Of a stretch of DNA of 64,000 bases, positions 24,600 through 36,340 are shown in pieces. This stretch comes from Diphasiastrum complanatum (Eukaryota > Streptophyta > Lycopodiopsida > Lycopodiales > Lycopodiaceae). Made by a program: the position numbers and the translations under genes. The DNA is taken from positions 12,120,404 to 12,184,403 of the forward strand of contig CM055105.1 in NCBI GenBank assembly GCA_029204225.1, in the 5' to 3' direction. How positions within the stretch are numbered: the stretch's first letter is position 1; every line of letters begins with the position of its first letter. The notes under the pieces are model-generated. The model made no database searches. It had not been told where the DNA came from and was given only the letters and a program-made list of their open reading frames with translations.

Positions 24600-25040
24600 A
24601 GCGGAGGCTCAGTTGCTCATAGTGTAGGCATGTAGGAACGGAAACGCAATAGTTAGCAGCAGAAATATTCAAATAGAAGAATTCATACAGTTTGCGCAAA
24701 TGAACGACGTAGTAGTAAGACAAAAATTGCACTCTAATAAAAATATCAACAATGAGTACAATTGCTTGAAGTAATGACTTCAGCTTTCTGAGCGTGATAA
24801 CGCTGGCTACAGATAACTCTCTTAAAAAGAGAGTTTTTAAAGATTTTTTAAAAATTAACACTTACATAGCTTGTTTCAACTAATATAGAGATTTACTAGA
24901 GAGGAAATATCTTACAAGACTTTAAGGCTATTTATGACAGTCTTTGCATATGTACAAAAGTTGGTAACCGTCAACCGCCTTTGGGATATGTGTTTGTCCA
25001 GCTGTTTTAGGGTTACTCATCCATTGGCGAAGTTGGTCAG
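24600..25040 (+). repeat. Dispersed repeat, copy 2
   Basis: It matches 4203-4617 from TGTAGGAACGGAAACGCAA (24631) to about 25040, with weaker similarity before 24631. It has no coding content. As with copy 1, a Copia fragment lies on its left. Confidence 0.6.
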
Positions 25041-25177
25041 CTAAAAATGCAAAAAAGACGAAGGTGCCTAAAAAATTGATTTCTAAAGTATTCTGGCCAC
25101 TTGACCAGAGTGTCGCATTTTTTGCGGAGCGAAAAAGACGAAAAAGGCAAAGGTGCCTTAAACCTGATTTCTAAGGC

Positions 25178-25270
25178 AATATTTTAGGAAAAGACGTGAA
25201 TGTACTATTTGATTCAGGTAGTACTCACAATTTTTTGAATGCTCGACTTGTGCAAAAGCTCCGAGTGCCC
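25178..25270 (+). pseudogene. Gypsy protease scrap
   Basis: Reads GKDVNVLFDSGSTHNFLNAR, the Gypsy retropepsin active-site block with DSGST and conserved HNF. Only about 30 codons are recognisable. Confidence 0.65.
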
Positions 25271-25352
25271 ACCATGGCATTAGTGAATCCCACTCCATAA
25301 TTCACTTGAAAACATAGCACTCCAGTCCCATCCTTGATCGCATCTTAGCCAC

Positions 25353-25364
25353 GCTCTGATACCA
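25353..25364 (-). promoter_or_regulatory. Primer binding site of a minus-strand LTR element
   Basis: Minus strand reads TGGTATCAGAGC followed by GTGGCTAAG. It marks the right-hand sequence as a 5' LTR of an element reading leftwards, which is truncated a short distance inside. Confidence 0.75.
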
Positions 25365-25365
25365 A

Positions 25366-25842
25366 TATAAAGACCCTAAAGGATTGCCCCTAAGATGAGG
25401 ATAGGAGAACACAATAGAAGAGACTATGGAGCCAAACCGCCCACCCAATCCTAGATCAAACATGGATCTAGCCCCCAAGCCATGCCATGTGAAGCAAGAG
25501 GAGAAGAGAGAAGCTGGTAACCTAAACTCAATATGTCAACGGGAGAATCCCTACCTCATTATATAGAGAATCGTGTCCTGTGCATGAAACCATGCAACCC
25601 CCATGCAGGTCAACTATAAATAGATCTCATGTCTTCATGCAGTCCTCCTGCCTATATCTGTCACACAGACATGTAATACTCCATATGTCTCAATTAGAGT
25701 GTCTGGGTCCTCTCAAGGTTATTAGTCACAATCGGGCCTTGACATGGAATCAAACACGGCGTGACCAACAATCTCGAATATTGGAGGGCCGATCTACCAT
25801 ATTAGGAGTATTCCAGGCCCTTAACCGAATATGGCCATGACA
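25366..25842 (-). repeat. LTR (minus strand), truncated element
   Basis: The interval from the primer binding site to TGTCATGGCC (minus strand, 25842) behaves as an LTR of about 477 bp. The distal end looks right (TGTC), but the end next to the primer site lacks a clear CA, so the boundary is approximate. It contains TATAAATAGAT at about 25615 on the plus strand and TATATAGAGAA at about 25561. No internal coding region remains beside it. Confidence 0.5.
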
Positions 25843-26480
25843 GATAGCATTTAGATTAGATAGAATAGATAGTTGTCAGAGTAGATTTTAGACTTAGAAT
25901 AGACTCCGATCTAGTTAATATTAGAGGTACAAGATCGACCCTATTAGACTAGGATGTGCCCCTTAGTGTAATTTAGTCTCAGATAAGGATTAGACAGAGA
26001 CTTTGCTAGATAGGTTAAAAGTATCGACGGAACCCTATACATAGGAAATCCCACCTTGTATAAACTGCCCTTACCCTTGTACAAACCCTATGTGAAAATC
26101 CCAGCCCTACCCATCTTCTCTCATTCAAAATTTCCAGAAATCTCTGAACGGTCTGTAAAGAGCCCTATTGCTATTTTTGGTGGTCGTTATCCTTGCCATT
26201 ATTGTCCTCTGTTGCACTTCAATGCATGATCAATTCTGTCTGAAGAAATTCCAACTAAAAACGCAAGCAAGGTTCAATTTTTGTCAAAACTGCCATTTTT
26301 AGTAAACAAGGGGATGTTCTGATTAGAAAATCTCATAAATCTGGTAGTCAATTGAAAACCGGATTGTGCACAGTGCAAACTTTGATGATTTGGCATAGAT
26401 TAGACCGATGTCTAAAAATGACAGTAGAAGAGTTATAATTCACCCTATATATATGGGCGAGTTATATCATTTCCTATCTC
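25843..26480 (+). other. Probable Gypsy leader, no gene
   Basis: No coding similarity. Its position immediately upstream of the ATTACTCG array and the MAPKRR gag start suggests the leader or LTR end of a plus-strand Gypsy element, but no LTR or primer site was located. Confidence 0.35.
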
Positions 26481-26756
26481 ATTACTCGTGTTTGATTACT
26501 CGTCGGGACCCCATTACTCGCTTGTTATAACTCGCGCTCTATTACTCGTAGGTGCCACATTACTCACACTCAGTCATTACTCGCCCTCTTAATATTCGCC
26601 TGTCCTCCATTACTCGCCATCTGTCCATAACTCGCCAGCGCCGTTCCTCGTCGTCACCTATGATTACTCGCCTGTCTATAACTCACCGGTGCCATATAAC
26701 TCGTAGTGCCACATTACTCGCCATCAGTTCATTACTCACCAATGTCCATAACCTGC
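26481..26756 (+). repeat. ATTACTCG minisatellite
   Basis: ATTACTCG or one-base variants (ATAACTCG, ATTACTCA) recur about 18 times, mostly 14-19 bases apart, for example at 26481, 26495, 26513, 26527, 26541, 26559, 26609, 26627, 26663, 26696 and 26713. The spacers are C-rich and differ from each other. It ends shortly before an in-frame ATG at 26784. Confidence 0.85.
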
Positions 26757-26783
26757 CCTCATCCATGTCCTTGACTCTACCCA

Positions 26784-27115
26784 TGGCACCAAAACGTCGT
26801 CTTTCAGGCGCTACTGCCCCTCCTGGCCAAAGAGTTCGAGTCACTCGAAGCGCCGCCACACCTGCTAGACCCAACCATTCTTCCAGCCCCTCTACATCCT
26901 CGCGCACCACTACCTCACCATCCGCGTCCCAGCAAACCGGATCCACCTCATTGTCCTCCCCAACCTCATCCACATCCCCCAGCCGAGAGAAGGGAGAAAC
27001 ATCTCCTCGATCTACCAGCCAACCTATTGCTCATGCTACATGAGCACCATCTCAGTACACCATCTTGCCGTTATTAACGAAGCAAGAGATTGCCACTCTT
27101 CACACCGACGGTTGC
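26784..27115 (+). pseudogene. Gypsy-like gag N terminus
   Basis: The ATG at 26784 opens MAPKRRLSGATAPPGQRVRV followed by about 60 Ser/Thr/Pro-rich residues, then a stop at 27041. The same frame resumes YTILPLLTKQEIATLHTDGC. A basic start followed by a low-complexity Ser/Thr stretch is common in large Gypsy gag proteins. It is cut by a minus-strand Copia fragment at about 27115. Confidence 0.45.
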
Positions 27116-27690
27116 CTCAGCATCCTGATTGTCGTGGGACATGTAAGCAAGAAAAATCAACAATACCTTGAGTAATCATCTATGAATGTAACAAACATGG
27201 TGGCACCTCCATTTGTCTTTGTACTTGCAAAGTGTACATCCGAGTGGATCAACTAAAGTGGATGAGTTGTCTTTGTGATGGAGCTTGAGAAGGGCTTCTT
27301 ATATATATATGCTTTTGAAAGAGCACATGCTTCACACACCTTCTCCTTTCTTGCTAAGGACTTTGGAAGACCTAAAGCAAGCTCCTCCTTGCACATGACC
27401 TCCAATGAGCTTGAGTTGATGTGGCCAAGTCTTTTGTGCCAAAAATCATAGCTTGATAACTTGCTCTCCTTGGCTATCATCACAATGTTAGTCTCCACAA
27501 AGGCATCAAGCTTGAACAACCTACCAAATATTATGCCTTTTGCAATGATCTTGCCATCATTCTTGATGTTACATACATTTGTGGTGAACCCTACAAGAAA
27601 ACCATTGTTAAGCATGATTGGATCTCGACGAGCATGAGCAACAATCTTGTTCCATGTGTGTAAGTATCTATCACTAGATGTTGGTGACAC
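27115..27690 (-). pseudogene. Copia GAG-pre-integrase and integrase start
   Basis: Minus strand: IIFGRLFKLDAF, then FWHKRLGHINSSSLEVMCKE and VCEACALSKAY, the His/Cys zinc-binding region, then after a stop LIHSDVHFAST and MFVTFIDDYSRYC, the start of the integrase core with its first aspartate. It ends there, before the second catalytic residue. Confidence 0.85.
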
Positions 27691-28854
27691 AAATGTTTAG
27701 ATTAGATACTATACAAACATTTTTGGTGAGTCACCTCTCTCACCCAGGCAAGAGAAGCACGAGTAGAAGAACTAACTTAGGAGATGGTAATCTTGAGAGA
27801 CAACAAATTTGAGCGAAGACTTCTAGAGATAAAGCAAACTCAAGTGATGGTTCTAATCGGGGAGATACCATCAAACGATAATATCAATGATCTCATATAA
27901 TTTGAGATAGGTGAAGTAGGTGAAGTTTCAACAATAGGAACACAATTGCATTAAGGAAAATTGAATTGTGATTTGAATGGTTGTATGTAACGGGCTTGTT
28001 TGACTGCTTTTGCTAATTACAAGCGATGCTTACAATATCTAAGTGGGAATGATTTTGAACATTCATGGCTTGAGTGAAAATGATATAGTAGGTAGGTTTG
28101 ACCTTTATAGTTGGATGGTGAACTGCTCTACACTCCTTCAAGTTGTATGGTTAACTAGATGTTATGGAAAATCGTTTAGGCAAGGGCCTTTCTTTGAGAG
28201 TTGTAACAAAGGTTGAGTTGACAAGGGATGCCACTTCGATGAAGCTTTTGGGTAGTACTAGCTACTAATATAGCTTGTTTAGGTAATCCAATCATCATTT
28301 GCCATGTGAAAAATGTACACTTGTATGCGATTTGCTTGCTTCATGTGCACTCACACACATGTGCACATTTGCTTGTCCACTTGCACATTTGGTTCAGACA
28401 TGACTCTATTGAGATTTTTTAGGTCAATGCTTATTCGTAGTCCAACATCCAGAGGGTTGGTGGAGTTGTTCCCTCAGTAAAGTTTCTTTGGTCCTGACTT
28501 GAAGCCCCCCTTGGAAACTAAAATGCCTAGTCGACTAATGATTTCGACTTGCTAGGTGCTCTGTTGCGACTCCATTCAGTTGGGCTTAAATGTGCGAGCA
28601 TCCCTCGAGGCTCAGTCATCTCTAACGATTAGTCTTACTGCGCAGTTAAAAAAACCTTCGCAGTTATTTAGCCTCGCAGTCAACCAACATCTCTCTCTCT
28701 CTCTCTCTATTTGCAAAATGCAGAAGAGAGCTTCCTTTACTAACAAGCTGGGGTTTGCTTTTCTGCGTAGGTGACGATCCTCTTTCTCTGCCTCTTCTTC
28801 TTCTTGCTGCTCCACGTTTACATCGTTTGGATCGGTCTGCGTTGCTGAGCAAGC
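27691..28854. other. 5' flank of the proteasome gene
   Basis: No gene seen in 27691-28600. The last 230 bases before the ATG at 28855 are the likely 5' UTR and core promoter, with a short CT tract at about 28690-28708. Confidence 0.45.
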
Positions 28855-31800
28855 ATGGGATTAGATTTCAGCGGGTTGGAGCCACCCACGATCCGTGCTT
28901 CTTCTTCTTTTCCCAATCTTCAGCCAAACATCCTTTCGTCTCCATCTTTTGAACTACCCTCTGTGAAGGATGTGAGTAGCTATCTTGGCATTAAAAAATA
29001 CGTACTCTATTTATGTGGGATAGCATAACCTTTTATCATGAAAAAATTTCGTTGTAAATGCTGAGTTCATTTAGGGCAACCAAAACCTTTTTTGTCTGTC
29101 TGTCTGTCTATCTTTTGGATTCAGCTGTCCCTTTCTTCTTTTTCTGAATTTAAATCGAACAACTATCAATGATGCTAGGGAGGAGTTTACCAGTATTATT
29201 TGTGATGCCTGTATTGGCTACGTGATGCAATATATATCGTCCAGAATTAACTACTTTTTGGCCGGAAGGTCACCTTATGTATTCTTCAGTGCGTCATGTA
29301 TCCATCTTAATGATTTAGCACTTTCTGAAGGGTCCTACCTAGTCGATAGGTTTTGTACATTGCACTGTCCAATTCTTCTTTGCTTTACGTTTTATGATTT
29401 TTGGTAACTATGGAACCTTAGGAAGGCCTACTGCATTATAGATATATTCCGTTGATTTGTTTGGTCGGACTTTCATTTAGGGTTTTCCGAAAATGTCACA
29501 GTTCATAAGTAGGAAATTAGCTTCTGAAAGGATTAGTCTGGTGTGCAGCAGGTGTTAAAATTGTCGTACTCAATATCCGTATCAAAATTTCCACCACCAT
29601 TTAACTGATTATTCTTGTTTATATTTTGATGGTGAAGTAATAAGTTTTGACATCAAGAATACGTTGGCTGCAGCTTGATGGCTTTGAAAAAGCGGCAGTG
29701 GAGATGGTGAAACCTGTGCATGGCACCACTACCTTGGCTTTTCTTTTTAAGCATGGCGTTATTGTAGCAGCAGATTCTCGTGCGAGCATGGGTCAATACA
29801 TTTGTAAGATCCTTGCCGTGGAGAAGTTCATTTCCATTTAGCAACCATACTTTGGAGTACCACAAATACAACATAACAAAAGAGTTATGTTCATGATCAA
29901 CATATAGTGTCTTTCGTTCATGAACTGTACGCGGCTTAAAGTTCTGAATCATTGACTTATTTTTCTTTTTTTATCGATGTGCTAAATCAGGTATATAGGA
30001 CTTTGGTATAGTTTCGTTTATATTTGACTATGAGATTTGTGCTTGGTTACGTGAGTGTTGAATATAAGTATGACTCAATATATTTTGCACTTTTACCATG
30101 TCAAGGCTGTCCAGTGTTTTTATAAGTATTAAAGTGTTTGTATCGCTTCTGATTTCATTCAAATTATATGAAAGTAGACTCATTTTCAACCTTTCAAGGT
30201 GTTGCAAGGTTTTCTTCAATAATAGCGAAGTGCCCAAAAGCATGGTGTATTGTTTTGCAGCTTCTCAGTCTGTGAAAAAAGTTTTGGAGATAAATCGATA
30301 TCTATTGGGAACAATGGCAGGGGGAGCTGCGGATTGCCAATTTTGGCAAAGAAATCTTGGGACTCGGGTAAGCTTATCTGGATATTTGAGAAGTCAATTA
30401 TGGCAGTATCAATTTTTGTAAGATGAATGGGATGTCAATATGTGTTGGAAACACGTAGTGGCCAAAAAGGGGCATGTTGCATTGATTGCCATGGCATTTG
30501 TTTTGATTTATAAGATATTTGTTTTTTCTGGAAAGTTGACCGCTGAATCTAACATTAGAGAATCAAGTGGTTTTTTCTATTTATCTCTGTATTCTAGTCA
30601 TTCTTTCATTATCAACAAGTATGAAGTCGGTCATCAAAGTATAATGTGTTGTCCTAGCTACTTTCGAATTATTTATCCAAATAGAAGAATCAACATTTGC
30701 CACACACTTGTCTTCAATAAGTATGCTCGTATATTTCCTTCTATGCTGTAGTGTATTTTATAGTGAAATACATCTAGTGTAGTATGTATTACAGTAATAT
30801 GTATATGTTGATATCAATATATAATCAATGTCAAACAATCAAAGATAAATTTTGCAAATCTTGAGAGAAGGCCCTCTCTTGAACATTGAAATCTGAACTT
30901 GTATAAGTTCAGACTAAAGCTACGAACTTCACCATTCCCTTATTGATTATCTATGTAAGATGAACAAAGGTGAAAATGGGAACAAGTAGCATGCAAACTA
31001 TTCCTTCAAGAAGTTCTAGAAGAGGGGGATTTGCACATTTAGGCTAGAAAGCTCCTTGGAGTCTCACATGAACACACAATATAATTGCCGCTCAATTTGT
31101 AATCTTGGATCTCCTACAAAAGATTACAATACATCCAACATGGACATTGTGTGTAGGTCCTCCTATTAAGGAATAATGCTGAGCATTCGCTACAAAGACA
31201 CATAGACACCAAAATCATAAATTGTAGGATGACTCGTAGAGATTTAAATCACACTCGACATTCAAGGGAAGAAGTTATTGTTGGGATAATGGTCAAGTTC
31301 CCCCAACCTTATGTAGACTTGCGCCCAACACATAACTAATAGGGCTATTAACATCGAGGACCAATACATGTAAATCTTCCAACTTTTTTGTACTTCACAA
31401 CATTGCCCTTAATGTGTGCATATTAAAGATAATAAAAAACTGAAATAAATTTATTGGCCCTCAATTTGGCTATGATATGTAACTAATGTAAATGTTGTGA
31501 AATGTAAAACAACAAAATTGAATATGTTGAAGGTGCTACCTTAGATTGTTGATTAAGAAAAAGCATATTTTTCGAAGTGTGATTTTTACAGAAGTAGGCT
31601 TTATGATAAAAGATTTGTCAAATGATGGCATGCATTTTGCCAAGCCAATCTATGTGTATGCTCCAAGAATTCCAAAAGAAGGCACCATGGAGAAGGTCGT
31701 TGTTGGCTATTCATTTGAGAGGAATTTTACCCCAAGCAAATATGTATCATTCCAACTTTATGGACCAAAAGTGATAGATTTATTCATCATTATGAACAAT

Positions 31801-34008
31801 GAACATCGTGTCACCGAATATGCGATACCATTGCTACTCGTAGATACACTATTGGTGCTACTGCTTTTGGCCAAGACATTGCGTAAGTGATTTGTAAATC
31901 CATTGGAGGTCAGACTTCATGACACCCTGTCTCTTACAATCAGTCATAGGTATGATATGTTACTTGGTTTGGAACATCCCATAGTGTGTCAATCAATCTT
32001 TTCTGGTGTCTATCCACGTTAGGAGCTCCTCGCGCTCCAACCTTGATCACATTCAGAATTTAGGTTTGCTTACTGACACTGCCTTATGGAAAAGCTATGA
32101 CAGCTTTGTTGCCAATAGTCTGGATTTGTTGTGCATTCAATTGGTGCTTGTGCGGCAAATTCCCAGCAATTTATATGACAGGTGAATGCTGCCTTAGACT
32201 GATCCAAAAATGCTGTGGCCAGCCAAGCTTTGTTTTGATGGTGATTCAGCACCCTACTGACAGCAATCCACTGCTCGCAAAATAAGATAATCTATTTAGA
32301 TTTTAGTTGCTACCGATGTCTTTCCCCGACAGCTCGCTGTTATGCAGGCTACTGCAACAAAGTTTGATCTCTTGAGGTTGCTATGAGCCTTCTCTGGCTG
32401 CAACAGCCTCTAGAAAGCTTGAAGGAAGGGCATGGGCTGAGGCCTAAGCCCATGCCTCAGCCCTTGCATGCATGCATGTCTACCATCATGATCCTGATCA
32501 ATTCACCTTGAGACTTGCATGAAATTGCTCAATTTGAAATGCTCAATATGATCAAAGGTATCTAGTTTATCTAAGTAAGTGTGCTCTAGAGTCTAGAGGC
32601 TTACCCTCTCGTCAAGATTAACCTGGAAAGAGAGCATCAGTATGAACTGGTTTGTAGGAACTGATCTGAAATTTTAATCCAGGCCTGGCTTAACACTTTG
32701 ACCATATAGAAATCATTTTATTAAACAGTAAGATGTATTGCCATAACTTTAGCAAGCTTTCCAATATAACTAGTTTCTTTAATCTGTGTGTTTCAGTGTC
32801 GCCTACATGAACTTGCAAATAAAAGAAGGATATCGGTTGCGGGTGCGTCCAAACTGCTCGCCAATACTCTTTATTCATACCGTGGAATGGGTTTGTCTAT
32901 GGGCACCATGATTGCTGGATGGGATGAGACAGTATGTATCTATACTTTTTCTTTTGCCAATTTTGTAAGTTTGGAAAGTAGGTTCAGTCGTGGAAGTAAT
33001 CCATAGCTCCTCTATCCTACAACAGTTATTGAAATCACCATCTTGGGCATGGCTGCCTGATTACACAAGCTTGAATCTCTGTTTCTTCACTGATGGATTG
33101 AATGAGGATGCAAATCCGTATTGTTGTCCTTAGCTTCTCTATTGGCCTCCTATTATTTTTGTCTGGATTTATGTGTAAACAACACCATCAGGTTTGCTGA
33201 CTGATCACACAATTCTGAATTTTTTCCTGTTCGTTTATGGTATCTGTAGAAAATGCTAGTCTTTCCATACCCATTTTCACATTTAGGTAAGAAATTTTTA
33301 TCTATCCATGAACATTGCTTTGCTCATTGCTTGTGTCTGTTGATTTCCTAACCTAGAAAGGTTATATCACTTTCCTTTTGCTGTCCAAAACTCTCTGAAT
33401 GTATGTTGCTGTCATCTCCCAGGGTCCTGGATTGTTCTACGTTGACAGTGAGGGAGGTAGAATCAAGGGCAGGCTGTTCTCTGTAGGATCTGGATCGACT
33501 TATGCCTATGGCATTCTTGACAGTGGGTATGTCTTAGCATGTGTTATTTTGTGTCAACAGTCCATAACGGTGTCTTTTTGGAGTCCTCAGGCAGTAGTAA
33601 GTACAAATAGACCAAGCGTAATGAACTCAAACAATGTTGGAGCTAATTTTTTTGCTATACTGATTCTGCTCCTACAGTTATCATTTTCACATGAGTGTTG
33701 ATGAAGCTGTTGATCTGGGCCGTCATGCCATTTATCATGCTACATTTCGTGATGGTGCAAGTGGGGGTGTGGCTAGTGGTAAGTTGAGCTTTTGGACATA
33801 TCGATCATCACTAAGGAGCTTTACATGGTTGTTTCTGGAGCTTACAAGAGTAATCTGGTTGGCTTCTTCTTTTGCAGTTTACTATGTGGGTCCTGAAGGC
33901 TGGAAGAAAATTGCTGGGGATGATGTTAGTGAACTTCACTACAAGTACTATCCTGTATCGCAGCCTGTTGTAGAACAAGAAATGGTAGAGGCAAGTCCTC
34001 AAAGTTAG
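28855..34008 (+). CDS. PBE: 20S proteasome subunit beta type-5
   Basis: Seven exons join with consistent phase: 28855-28971, 29674-29803, 30261-30367, 32797-32931, 33423-33526, 33678-33778 and 33878-34008 (825 nt, 274 residues). All introns are GT-AG. The protein is the chymotrypsin-like catalytic subunit of the core proteasome, made as a proprotein. Cleavage in VHG/TTTLAF leaves Thr57 as the nucleophile; Asp73 and Lys89 sit at the positions of mature Asp17 and Lys33. Other family blocks are [57 protein letters not shown] and [13 protein letters not shown]. Length equals the usual plant beta-5. It acts in cytosolic and nuclear 26S proteasomes. No break is seen, so it is probably expressed. 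Confidence 0.97.
30368..32796 (+). other. Large intron 3 of the proteasome gene
   Basis: At 2.4 kb this is by far the largest intron of the gene. It contains an unrecognised open frame at 31546-31890 (114 codons, [20 protein letters not shown]) and AT-rich sequence with no retrotransposon protein similarity. A TGTTGGGATAATGG word at about 31277 is LTR-like, but no partner end was found. A perfect 10-bp inverted repeat (GGGCTGAGGC / GCCTCAGCCC) lies at 32434-32463. Confidence 0.6.
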
Positions 34009-35095
34009 GGAAGCTATGCTTAGAGTCTTTGTACCCTAATTTTGACCTCATTTCACGTGTGGAAGCTTTGTTGCTGGCACGGCAATATAAAGCTTGCTGA
34101 CATTGCTCTGAAAGTGCTATTGCAGATTCTTGGTTATCCCCCTACCGGCAACCTGGGTGATTGTTCTAGCATTCCAATTTACAGAAATGTTGCTTCTTCT
34201 TGAAAGATAAAACACAGCTTTGCTTACATGCTTTAGGCTAGGGTTGAAGAGGCAAGTAATCACATTCTTTTTTGCTTGTAGTAATTTTCCGTCTTTCTTA
34301 CAGCTTGGATTTAATGACACGTCAAATTTTCTTGAACATGATATGGAGTGGAAACGCTTTGTTTTGGCTAATTTCTGTTGATGTTTATCTTGTAGAGATT
34401 GATGCTTTAAGCAATATTATTTTGTCATGTGCCATTCAATTTGGTTACTTAGTTTGTTGCTGAACATGTATATTCCAAATTTTTTCATTTGAAACTTTAT
34501 TTGATCGTCGTATTGCTGAGCACAGTTTTCATTACTTTTTCTTTGGTTGAGCTTCATGCTATTCTAGCTTGCTTTACTGAAATCTCTAATAGATGTGGTG
34601 GTTGACTGAGACTTTATCATTTAAGAATGAGCTTGGTCTACTGCTAGCCTATGATCGACCACTACTGATGGCAATTTGAACTTTGCGTTCATTGAGCTGC
34701 GGTGGTAATTTTCAATAGAACATGGTGATTGCTAAATTTTGTTACGTGCTTACTAAACCCTAAACCGCCGGTACCAGTTAGAACAAGAAACCAAACGCTC
34801 ATGATCCACCCCGCCGTCGGACCTAATCTGGGTCCACCCTCCGTGCCCTGTCCTATGGCTCGAAGTCAAGTGGGACCAGCCTTTAATTGAGATTCCCATA
34901 TTTCCTTCTTAGAAGAAAAGTCTTTAAAGGAAGAGAGAATGTTAGAACCTAACTTGAAACTGGACCTTGGATTGGGCCTATGACTTGACCAAGGACTAGT
35001 GGACCACATGTGAGCCACTTGTTGAGATCATGGATGGCTCCCACCTTCAAGGTATAAAAGGGGAGGAGCTCTCAGTCACCATTCATTCTATCTAC
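34009..35095. other. 3' flank of the proteasome gene
   Basis: The first few hundred bases are likely 3' UTR. No gene is recognised in the rest. A TATA-box-like TATAAAAG at 35053-35060 on the plus strand faces the Gypsy relic and could belong to an LTR, but no LTR boundaries were found. Confidence 0.4.
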
Positions 35096-36340
35096 CTAGT
35101 TGGTGCATGGTAGGGAGCTAGTGGATGGCCAGGATGGTGCTAGCAGGGTTAGGTGAAGGCCAAGGGTTTTGACGGCGGTATGGGACGTCGTTAGGGCAGG
35201 AGGCTGGTCTTGCTCCTTTTCACAAGTGTCATCATTTGCCGAACTACCTTTCCAACGAACCAAGTACTCAGTCACCTCATGGTTTATGAGCCCATGATGA
35301 CGTACATCAACAATGGGATGAGGTTCAAAAGGTACAAATGTTGATAGATCCTCTAACTGAATCAATCCTGGATCAAATCATCATCTTTCCACTGAGTTGT
35401 TCTTAAAGGCGGTTGACATGGAAAACTAGGTGAACTTTGATTCTTGTGGGAAGGTCTAGCTGATAGGCATTCCGATTGAGTTTCCTTACAATACGGAAGG
35501 GCCCACTAAAACGAGGAGACAACTAAGGACACTTTGCAGTCCTCAGTACTTTATTGTCTTTTGGAACTTTAAGCTATACCTAATTGCCTTCCGCAAAGAC
35601 TCAAGGTTGCCACGTACGATCAGCATAAAATTGGGCTCTATCTTGAGCCGTTTTTATGTTATCACGAGCAACAAGCAACATTCCTTGCATATCCTGCAAG
35701 GAATTTAATGCTGCTTTAACCTTGAGACCTTTGAGGCCAACGACAATAGGAGCATGAGGCCAAAAGCCATACATCAGAATGAATGGACTAAAACCTGTCG
35801 TTGAGTGCTTTTTGATATTATACGCAAACTTTGGAAACATATGGACAAAGCATATCTTCCATAGATTGGTTCGTCCTTTCAGTCAAACCATCTGACTCTG
35901 GATGATCTAAATACCTTGAACTCAAGGTGGTCTCTAATTTCTCAAAGACCGCTGCCAAAATTTGCCACTGAACATAGAATCACGATCACTAACAATGTCA
36001 TTCGACAGATCAAACAACCTGAACAACTTTTCAACGAACAGTTGAGCAAGCTCTGAAGCTTTGACAGACATTTTGGTTCAAATGAACGGCACCATCTTGG
36101 TCAGCTACGACCATCCAACCACAAAATCCATGGAAATACTTTCCTACTTTCTTTCGGGAATTTCCAATGGAAGTAACAAGCTAGTCGCCTTAGTCTCTCA
36201 ACTTTATTCACTTCATTGTCCGCACTTGCGCATGTAAGCCTCCACTTGATCTTTTAATTTTGGCCAATAAAAGTTCCTCTTTACTAGATCAAGGGTCCTC
36301 TATGTGCCTAGGTGTGCTACATTGTGAACGTCACCAATGG
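35096..36340 (-). pseudogene. Gypsy chromovirus integrase with chromodomain
   Basis: Minus strand from about 36330: NFYWPKLKDQVEAYMRKCG (zinc-binding region), core remnants with many stops (SDGLTERTN), then 35840-35601 KFAYNIKKHSTTGFSPFIL, and a C-terminal chromodomain at 35365-35200, IVDVRHHGLINHEVTEYLVR followed by WKGSS. Chromodomains guide integration toward modified histones in this Gypsy clade. Heavily mutated; no LTR was identified at either end. Confidence 0.85.

Noticed and set aside
25366-27043. A single intact Gypsy element joining the LTR at 25366 to the gag at 26784
   Set aside because: The LTR's primer site shows it reads leftwards, while the gag-like frame reads rightwards.
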